This document shows, one piece after another, positions 1 through 7,591 of a stretch of 7,591 nucleotides of DNA. The notes beneath the pieces were generated by a model. It searched no databases. It was not told the origin of the DNA and saw nothing but the letters and a program-made list of their open reading frames with translations. Source of the DNA: Pseudomonadota bacterium (GTDB lineage Bacteria; Pseudomonadota; Alphaproteobacteria; Caulobacterales; Caulobacteraceae). The stretch is taken from NCBI GenBank assembly GCA_023434015.1, contig JAEYTM010000250.1, positions 1 through 7,591 of the forward strand. Direction: 5' to 3'. The translations under genes were made by a program, and so were the position numbers. Each line of letters begins with the position of its first letter. Within the stretch, counting starts at the first letter, position 1.

Positions 1-112
1 GAGACCTTAATTCACTCTACGGGAGCTGTCCCTGTTCGGAGCCGTGGCTCCGGGCATACGGCGCCCACCTGGTCTACCAGGTCCGAGGGGATTAGAACGA
101 CCTTCACGGTTC
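1..112 (+). ncRNA. ssrS: 6S RNA, 3' portion (partial, 5' end outside window)
   Basis: 6S RNA binds the housekeeping sigma70-RNA polymerase holoenzyme by mimicking an open promoter. The identification is by recall and context, not by a model search. The stretch is non-coding and GC-rich with two strong local hairpins: GGAGCC/GGCTCC at 38-51, and ACCTGG-TCTA-CCAGGT at 67-82. The opening GAGACCTTAATTCACTCTAC resembles the segment of E. coli 6S RNA containing GCCTTAAAACTG, just after the apical region. It lies directly upstream of a 5-formyltetrahydrofolate cyclo-ligase gene, the conserved ssrS-ygfA order of proteobacteria. The strand follows from that arrangement. The 3' boundary is uncertain: it could fall anywhere from about 75 to 130, and the closing stem cannot be checked because the 5' strand is missing. 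Confidence 0.62.
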
Positions 113-148
113 ACGCGGCGCCGCCACCCTTTCCCCGATGAGCCACGC

Positions 149-718
149 TTGAGCCAGCTTCCGGACAAGACCGCCCTGCGCGCGCGCCTGCGGAGCCACA
201 GGCGCCGGTGCGCCGCCGACGCCCCCGATGCAGCGGTGCAAGCAGCGGCCCTGCTGCCCCTGGAGCGGCTGCCGCCGTTCGCCTGCTTCAGCGGCTATCA
301 CCCAATGGGCTCGGAATTTGACCCGCGTCCGCTGATGAGGCGGCTGGCGCTCGGCGGCGCGATCGCGGCCTTGCCGGTGGCCGCAAGTCGCAACGAAGCC
401 CTGGCGTTCCGGGCGTGGGACCTTCAGGAGGCCCTGGAGCCCGACGCCTTCGGCATACCGGCGCCGTCGGCCTCGGCCGTCGCCGTCGTCCCCGACCTTG
501 TGCTGACCCCTGTGCTGGGGTTCGACCGGCGGGGCAACCGGCTGGGACAGGGCGCGGGCCACTACGACCGCACCCTGGCGAACCTTCGCGCCGCCCGGAA
601 GGTTTTCGTCCTGGGCCTCGCCTATGCGGGACAGGAGGTCGCCGAACTGCCCGCCGAAGTGCATGACGAGCGGCTCGACGCCATCCTGACCGAGACGGAA
701 TACATCGAGGTCGGATAA
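149..718 (+). CDS. ygfA: 5-formyltetrahydrofolate cyclo-ligase (5,10-methenyltetrahydrofolate synthetase)
   Basis: This cytosolic enzyme uses ATP to convert 5-formyltetrahydrofolate to 5,10-methenyltetrahydrofolate, returning a storage folate to the one-carbon pool. The 189-residue product has the family's normal length. Visible signatures are a basic N-terminus with KTALRARLR (residues 7-15), SGYHPMGSEFDPRPL (48-62), DLVLTPVLGFDRRGNRLG (116-133), the nucleotide-binding loop GQGAGHYDR (133-141) and a C-terminal HDERLDAILTE (172-182). The loop departs from the commoner GxGGGYYDR at several places but keeps the YDR end. I chose the TTG at 149. The only earlier in-frame start, a GTG at 44, would lie inside the putative 6S RNA and add 35 residues without family character, and no ATG occurs in frame until 305. 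No good Shine-Dalgarno precedes the TTG. The gene is followed 9 bp later by the metallophosphoesterase gene, probably in one transcript and possibly by read-through from 6S RNA. Confidence 0.9.
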   Translation: MSQLPDKTALRARLRSHRRRCAADAPDAAVQAAALLPLERLPPFACFSGYHPMGSEFDPRPLMRRLALGGAIAALPVAASRNEALAFRAWDLQEALEPDAFGIPAPSASAVAVVPDLVLTPVLGFDRRGNRLGQGAGHYDRTLANLRAARKVFVLGLAYAGQEVAELPAEVHDERLDAILTETEYIEVG

Positions 719-727
719 GGACCGCTC

Positions 728-1560
728 ATGAGATTTGCTTTCTTCGGTGATGTGGTCGGCCGCGCCGGCCGCGATGGGCTGGCCGAGCACCTGCCGGGCC
801 TGCGCCGGCGCCTGGGCCTGGAATTCGTGGTGATCAACGCGGAGAACGCCGCCGCCGGCTTCGGCATCACCGAAGCGACGGCGCGGGAGCTTTTCGACGC
901 CGGCGCGGACTGCCTGACGCTGGGCAACCACTCCTGGGATCAGAAGGAGGCCCTGACCTACATCGTCCGCGAGCCGCGGCTGATCCGGCCGCTGAACTAT
1001 TCGGCCTTCTCCGATGCGCCGGGACGCGGCGCCCAGCTGTTCGAGACCGATTCCGGCAAGCGTATGCTGGTGATCAACCTGCTGGGCCGCGTGCATATGG
1101 ACAGCCTGGACGATCCGTTCGCCGCGGTCGACGGGGCGTTGGAAGCCTGCCCGCTGGGAGCTATGGCCGACGCCGTGCTCGTCGACATGCATGCCGAGGC
1201 CACCTCCGAGAAGATGGCTATGGGCCACTTCTGCGACGGTCGGGCCAGCCTGGTGGTCGGCACTCATACCCATGTCCCGACAGCGGACGCCCAAATCCTG
1301 CCCGGCGGCACCGGCTATCAGACCGACGCCGGCGCCTGCGCCGACTACGACAGCGTCATCGGCAACCAGAAGGAAGAGCCGCTGCGCCGGTTCACCACCC
1401 GCATCTCCGGCGGACGCTATAAACCGGCCGAGGGTCCGGCGACGGTCTGCGGGGTCTTCGTCGAGACTCATCCGGCGACGGGTCTTGCGCGCCGGGTGGA
1501 GCCGATCCGCATCGGCGGGCGGCTTTCAGAGCACATTCCCCAGGCGGACGCCGTCACCGT

Positions 1561-1564
<4 letters not shown>
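728..1564 (+). CDS. TIGR00282/YmdB-type metallophosphoesterase
   Basis: This is a calcineurin-like di-metal phosphoesterase of the family typified by Bacillus YmdB, which hydrolyses 2',3'-cyclic nucleotides; the physiological substrate in alphaproteobacteria is not known to me. The 278-residue protein carries the whole metal/catalytic set in order: FGDVVG with Asp8, NAEN with Glu39 and Asn40, GNHSWD with Asn67 and His68, DMHAEATSEK with His155, and GTHTHVPTAD with His180 and His182. The family signature GTGYQTD...YDSVIG follows at about 194-212. It reads GACADYDSVIG, where many relatives have a GM(T/C)G-like segment. No signal peptide or membrane helix is seen, so it should be cytosolic. AAGGA at 717-721, overlapping the upstream stop codon, is a good ribosome site six bases before the ATG and supports coupled expression with the cyclo-ligase gene. 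Its TAG stop overlaps the stop of the convergent kinase gene. Confidence 0.93.
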
Positions 1565-3327
<1,763 letters not shown>

Positions 3328-3582
3328 CCCCCGCCCGACGGAGACCGTCTGCGAGTTGCAGGGCTTCTGCTGGACCCCTTGTGCGCGAACCTGTCCGACG
3401 CTGCCCCCGGGGCAGAAACCCCCAGCGACGCCAATGGTCTAAAGGTTAACGCCCCGCGCCCCGCCTTGTCCAGCCGCGCCACTCTACGCATACCGGAGGT
3501 TGATGAGATGCGCCCGTGCATGGCGGACCTTGCCATGAAAGCCCCGGACGGGTCCTCTGGCGCAAGCTGCACCGGAGGCTTC
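3328..3582. other. Divergent intergenic region between kinase and holin-like genes
   Basis: About 255 bases separate the kinase start (minus strand) from the preferred holin-like start (plus strand), so promoters for both genes are expected here. What can be seen is a perfect inverted repeat CTGCCCC-C-GGGGCAG at 3401-3415, a GTTAAC palindrome in AAAGGTTAAC (3441-3450), and two purine-rich ribosome-site-like motifs, at 3495-3499 and 3574-3578. I found no convincing -35/-10 pair for either direction. The last third (3508-3582) remains open in frame with the holin-like gene and could be coding. Confidence 0.5.
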
Positions 3583-3936
3583 ATGCTCGCAAAGTTTATC
3601 GTCCGCGCCATCTTCGGCGCCGTTGGCCTCTGGCTCGCCGCCCGGCTCGTTCCGGGGGTCGGCTTCGACGACACCGGCAGCCTGGTCCTGGCCGCTGTGC
3701 TGCTGGGCATCGTCAACGCCTTCGTCCGGCCCGTGGTGTTCGTGCTGACCCTGCCGCTGACCGTGCTGACGCTCGGCCTGTTCCTGCTGGTGGTCAACGC
3801 GGCCATGATCGGCCTGGTCGCGGTGATGCTTGGCGGCTTCCATGTGAACGGCTTCTGGGCCGGCGTGCTGGCGGCGATCCTCACCGGCGCGGTCAGCTGG
3901 ATCGGCGGGCTGATCCTGCAGGACGGCAAGCGCTGA
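3583..3936 (+). CDS. Phage holin family (YvlD-like, four-helix) small membrane protein
   Basis: The 117-residue product is almost entirely hydrophobic and fits the family labelled as mycobacterial four-TMS phage holin (YvlD-like). These are chromosomal inner-membrane proteins whose function is mostly unproven and which usually have no phage around them, as here. Probable membrane helices are about 3-22, 32-49, 51-85 (long enough for two passes, or a re-entrant pair) and 91-110. Family hallmarks are the opening FIVRAIFGAVGLWLAARLVPGV, NAFVRPVV (45-52) and LPLTVLTLGLFLLVVNAAM (57-75). The protein ends in a short charged tail, QDGKR. The ATG at 3583 is chosen because family members begin with this MLxxFIVR-like segment, and because GGAGG at 3574-3578 lies four bases upstream. 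An in-frame ATG at 3508 with its own GGAGG would give 142 residues. The name holin should not be read as evidence of lysis function. Confidence 0.86.
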   Translation: MLAKFIVRAIFGAVGLWLAARLVPGVGFDDTGSLVLAAVLLGIVNAFVRPVVFVLTLPLTVLTLGLFLLVVNAAMIGLVAVMLGGFHVNGFWAGVLAAILTGAVSWIGGLILQDGKR

Positions 3937-3951
3937 GCGACCGCCCCATAG

Positions 3952-3981
3952 AAAAAGGGCGGAGCCTTTCGGCCCCGCCCT
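3952..3981 (-). terminator. Intrinsic terminator of groES-groEL
   Basis: Read on the minus strand, a ten-position stem with one mismatch (arms 3957-3966 and 3971-3980, GGGCGGAGCC against GGCCCCGCCC on the plus strand) closes a four-base loop. It is followed at once by TTTTTC. It lies about 32 bases after the groEL stop codon. The plus-strand side has only TCGTCCTT after the stem, so termination of the convergent holin-like transcript here would be weaker. Confidence 0.9.
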
Positions 3982-4012
3982 CGTCCTTAAGCTGCTGACG
4001 TTGGCGCGTGGA

Positions 4013-5665
<1,653 letters not shown>

Positions 5666-5719
5666 GATGGGTTCTCTTTTTCTGGATAGGGAATGGAAAG
5701 GCGAAGGGAGTTCGGGCCG

Positions 5720-6010
5720 TTAGGCCTCGAGCACGCCCAGGATGTCGCTTTCCTTCATGATCAGCAGGTCCTTGCCGTCGAGCTTGACCTCGGTGCCAGA
5801 CCACTTGCCGAACAGGATGCGGTCGCCGGCCTTCACGTCGAGGGCGACGTAGTCGCCGTCGTCGTCACGCACGCCAGGGCCAACGGCGATCACTTCGCCT
5901 TCCTGCGGCTTTTCCTTGGCGGTGTCGGGGATGATGATCCCGCCCTTGGTCTTCTCTTCTTCCTCGACGCGCTTGACGAGGACGCGATCTCCCAGAGGAC
6001 GAAACGCCAT
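5720..6010 (-). CDS. groES: Co-chaperonin GroES (Hsp10)
   Basis: GroES forms the seven-membered lid that caps the GroEL chamber. The 96-residue product has the normal length and all family landmarks: FRPLGDRVLVKR (3-14), the mobile loop EEKTKGGIIIPDTAKEKP (18-35) containing the GroEL-binding GGIIIP, GEVIAVGPG (38-46), VKAGDRILFGKWSGTEVKLDGKDLL (59-83) and the end ILGVLEA. The ATG at 6010 is chosen over a longer open frame reaching 6154, because the extension would run through the CIRCE operator and the promoter, and because MAFRPLGDRV is the conserved family start. GGAGA lies about ten bases upstream, with AGAG nearer the start. It is first in the groES-groEL operon and is probably induced by heat through sigma32 and derepressed when HrcA is inactive. 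Confidence 0.99.
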   Translation of the reverse strand: MAFRPLGDRVLVKRVEEEEKTKGGIIIPDTAKEKPQEGEVIAVGPGVRDDDGDYVALDVKAGDRILFGKWSGTEVKLDGKDLLIMKESDILGVLEA

Positions 6011-6072
6011 GATGCTCTTTCTCCGTTCGAGACGGTTGGAATGGTAAGCCGCAGCGGTTCGGGGGGTGCGTG

Positions 6073-6099
6073 TTAGCAGTCGCATCCCCTGAGTGCTAA
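6073..6099 (-). promoter_or_regulatory. CIRCE operator (HrcA binding site)
   Basis: In the groES direction the site reads TTAGCACTC, nine bases, then GACTGCTAA. The first arm matches the CIRCE consensus exactly (TTAGCACTC-N9-GAGTGCTAA) and the second differs at one position, leaving eight of nine pairs in the inverted repeat. HrcA is the known repressor at such sites. It lies just downstream of the -10-like element, around the expected transcription start and about 60 bases before the groES start codon, a position suited to blocking initiation. Confidence 0.95.
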
Positions 6100-6107
6100 C
6101 GACGGCT

Positions 6108-6139
6108 CCGAGGTAAGAACCGGCGCGTGCGGAGTCAAG
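6108..6139 (-). promoter_or_regulatory. Sigma32 (RpoH)-type promoter of groES-groEL
   Basis: On the minus strand CTTG (6139-6136) is followed by 18 bases and then CTTACCTCGG (6117-6108). The alphaproteobacterial heat-shock promoter consensus, as I recall it, is CTTG-N17/18-CYTATNTNNG; this site misses only the T after CTTA. Transcription would begin near 6100, at the edge of the CIRCE operator. A TTGACT reading of the same -35 exists for sigma70, but its -10 candidate (TACCTC at 17 bases) is poor. Confidence 0.75.
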
Positions 6140-6156
6140 CCGCGGCGCACGCAAAC

Positions 6157-6172
6157 GCGGCCCGGAAGCCGC
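6157..6172 (-). terminator. Possible weak terminator hairpin after the PQQ-dehydrogenase gene
   Basis: A five-base stem (GCGGC at 6157-6161 with GCCGC at 6168-6172) with a six-base loop lies about 30 bases after the dehydrogenase stop. On the minus strand it is followed only by GTTTGC. The T run is too short for a confident intrinsic terminator, so some read-through into groES is possible. Confidence 0.3.
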
Positions 6173-6202
6173 CCCGGTCCAACGCCGTCGAGTGCGGAGC
6201 CT

Positions 6203-7591
6203 TCAGTCCTTCGGCAGGGCGAAGGCGGTGAGGGTGTCGCTGGCCGCCGGCGTGCCCAGATAGGCGCCTCCGGTCGCGGTGATGGCGACGAACTGCCGGC
6301 CGTCCGCGCCGCGATAGCTGATCGGCGTGGCGTGGGCCGCGGCCTCCATCTTGACCGCCCACAACTCCTCGCCCGTCGCCGAGGCGAAGGCGCGGAAGCG
6401 GTTGTCGTCGGTGGCGCCGATGAACACCAGGCCGCCCGCGGTGGCGATGGAGCCGCCCGTTCCCGGCCGCCCGGTCCTGGAGATCGCCTCCGGCAGGTTG
6501 TCGCTGACGCCGAGCGGTACCTGCCAGGCGAGCTTGCCGGTGCTGAGGTCGACGGCGCTGAGCCGGCCCCACGGCGGCTTCTGGCACATGAGGCGGGTTC
6601 CGGGCTGCATGAAGCGGGCGTCCAGCGGTCCCCGGCGATAGGCCTGAGGAGCGCCTTCCGGCGCCTTCACCAGCGCGCTGACCTGGCCGAAGTCGTTGGT
6701 GTTGACGAAGTAGTAGCTGCGGGTGGGGTCGAAGGACGCGCCGCCCCAGTTGCTGCCGCCCTCGGTGCCGGGGAACATCACCGCCGGCTTGTCGAGCGGC
6801 ACCGGCTGGAAGACCACATGGCCGCCGATCTGGTTGTCGGCGATCCACTTCTCGCACCAGGCCTTCAGCTCCGGCGTCAGGTCGGCGACATCGGTCTTCG
6901 GATCGAAGGACTGCCTGGCCAGCGGCGGGGTGATGATCGGGAAGGGCTGGGTCGGCGCGGCCTGTTCGCCGGGTACGTTGCTGGCCGGCACGGCGCGGTA
7001 TTCGATCGGCAGGATCGGCTTGCCGGTGGTGCGGTCCAGCACGAACAGCTGGGCGTGCTTGGAGGTGACGGCCACGGCGGGGACGGTCTTCCCGCCGACC
7101 TTGGCGTCGAACAGCAGCGGCGCCGATTCAAGGTCGATGTCCCAGATGTCGTGGCGCACGACCTGGAAGTGCCAGAGGTATTTGCCGGTCTTCGCGTCCG
7201 CGGCCACCAGGGAGGTGCCGAACAGGTTGTCACCGGGGCGGTCACCGCCGTAGCGATCGAAGGTCGGTCCCGCGAAGGGCATGTAGACCACGCCCCGCTT
7301 CTCATCGACGGTCATGAAGCCCCAGACATTGACCCCCGAACGGTCCGCGTCGCTGCCTTCGGCCCAGGTGCCGTGACCCGGTTGGCCGGGGCGCGGGATC
7401 GAGTTGAAAGACCAGACCAGCTTACCGGTCCGGGCGTCCCAGGCTCGGACGTCGCCGGCCGGACCCTTGACCGGGAACTCCTGAACCGAGGAGCCGGTGA
7501 TGACCAGGTCGCCGTAGACAATTGGCGGCGAGGTCATGCCGTAGGGCGCCTGGTCGTAGCCGCGCATGACGTCGGGCGTGCGCAGATTGAC
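6203..7591 (-). CDS. PQQ-dependent dehydrogenase, membrane glucose dehydrogenase-like (partial, C-terminal part)
   Basis: The frame stays open to the right window edge, so only the last 462 residues are seen (family members are usually about 650-800). It is a quinoprotein beta-propeller expected to act in the periplasm, oxidising a sugar or alcohol with pyrroloquinoline quinone and passing electrons to ubiquinone. The blade-type motifs recur: AWDARTGKLVW (50-60), AADAKTGKYLWHF (130-142), VLDRTTGK (184-191), AVDLSTGKLAW (346-356) and AFASATGEELW (401-411). RHDIWDID (146-153) resembles the active-site segment of membrane glucose dehydrogenase. Its Asp151 stands 27 residues before Lys178, the same spacing I recall for Asp466 and Lys493 of the E. 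coli enzyme. GGSNWGGASFDP (278-289), CQKPPWG (336-342) and the C-terminus from GTGGSIATAGG to AFALPKD are also close to that family. The signal peptide or membrane part would be in the missing N-terminus, so substrate and anchoring remain open. Confidence 0.9.
   Translation of the reverse strand, partial: VNLRTPDVMRGYDQAPYGMTSPPIVYGDLVITGSSVQEFPVKGPAGDVRAWDARTGKLVWSFNSIPRPGQPGHGTWAEGSDADRSGVNVWGFMTVDEKRGVVYMPFAGPTFDRYGGDRPGDNLFGTSLVAADAKTGKYLWHFQVVRHDIWDIDLESAPLLFDAKVGGKTVPAVAVTSKHAQLFVLDRTTGKPILPIEYRAVPASNVPGEQAAPTQPFPIITPPLARQSFDPKTDVADLTPELKAWCEKWIADNQIGGHVVFQPVPLDKPAVMFPGTEGGSNWGGASFDPTRSYYFVNTNDFGQVSALVKAPEGAPQAYRRGPLDARFMQPGTRLMCQKPPWGRLSAVDLSTGKLAWQVPLGVSDNLPEAISRTGRPGTGGSIATAGGLVFIGATDDNRFRAFASATGEELWAVKMEAAAHATPISYRGADGRQFVAITATGGAYLGTPAASDTLTAFALPKD

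Noticed and set aside
104..1471. Open frame of 455 codons on the minus strand, antisense to the cyclo-ligase and metallophosphoesterase genes
   Set aside because: It crosses the junction of two well-supported genes and has a Gly/Arg/Gln/His-rich translation with no recognisable domain. It is a by-product of GC-rich codon use.
3441..3450. CtrA binding site suggested by GTTAAC
   Set aside because: Only one TTAA half is present. The second half at the required seven-base spacing is missing on both strands.
3583..3936. Prophage or lysis cassette suggested by the holin family name
   Set aside because: No endolysin, spanin, structural or integrase gene is nearby. This family is common as a lone chromosomal membrane protein.
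5666..5719. Processing hairpin or separate promoter between groES and groEL
   Set aside because: The 54-base spacer shows no stable stem or promoter-like elements; only a weak purine-rich ribosome site is visible.
6011..6154. 48-residue N-terminal extension of groES
   Set aside because: It would translate through the CIRCE operator and the heat-shock promoter, and the conserved GroES start is MAFRPLGDRV at 6010.

Overview
The window looks like an ordinary chromosomal segment of a high-GC alphaproteobacterium, most likely from the Caulobacterales (Caulobacter/Phenylobacterium type). The reasons are strong G/C preference at third codon positions, a 6S RNA-like sequence directly upstream of a 5-formyltetrahydrofolate cyclo-ligase gene, a GroEL typical of that order, and a groESL operon carrying both an alphaproteobacterial sigma32-type promoter and a CIRCE operator. 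The genus is inferred from protein character and gene order, not from a marker gene comparison.

Layout. Positions 1 to about 112 (+) hold what appears to be the 3' part of 6S RNA, cut by the window edge. It is followed on the same strand by a 5-formyltetrahydrofolate cyclo-ligase gene (149-718, TTG start) and, 9 bp later, by a TIGR00282/YmdB-type metallophosphoesterase gene (728-1564). Facing them is a membrane-bound hybrid histidine kinase gene on the minus strand (1561-3327). The two convergent genes share a single palindromic CTAG as their stop codons. A divergent intergenic region of about 250 bp leads to a small four-helix membrane protein of the phage-holin/YvlD family (3583-3936, +). 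A strong intrinsic terminator at 3952-3981 then closes the minus-strand groES-groEL operon (groEL 4013-5665, groES 5720-6010). The operon's promoter (6108-6139) and CIRCE operator (6073-6099) lie upstream of groES. The last gene (6203-7591, minus) is the C-terminal 462 residues of a PQQ-dependent dehydrogenase related to membrane glucose dehydrogenase; its 5' end lies beyond the window.

Functional logic. The left block joins a global RNA polymerase regulator (6S RNA), a folate-salvage enzyme and a YmdB-type phosphodiesterase, a conserved housekeeping neighbourhood. The middle holds an orphan hybrid kinase and a small membrane protein with no evident partner. The right block is the heat-shock chaperonin operon, with apparent dual control (sigma32 activation, HrcA repression), followed by a periplasmic quinoprotein. 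I see no mobile element, CRISPR array, tRNA, prophage module or defence island, and no evidence for an undescribed multi-gene system. The points worth a second look are small-scale: the shared CTAG stop, the TTG start behind 6S RNA, the two candidate starts of the holin-like gene, the kinase's unassigned sensor region and the architecture of the groESL control region.
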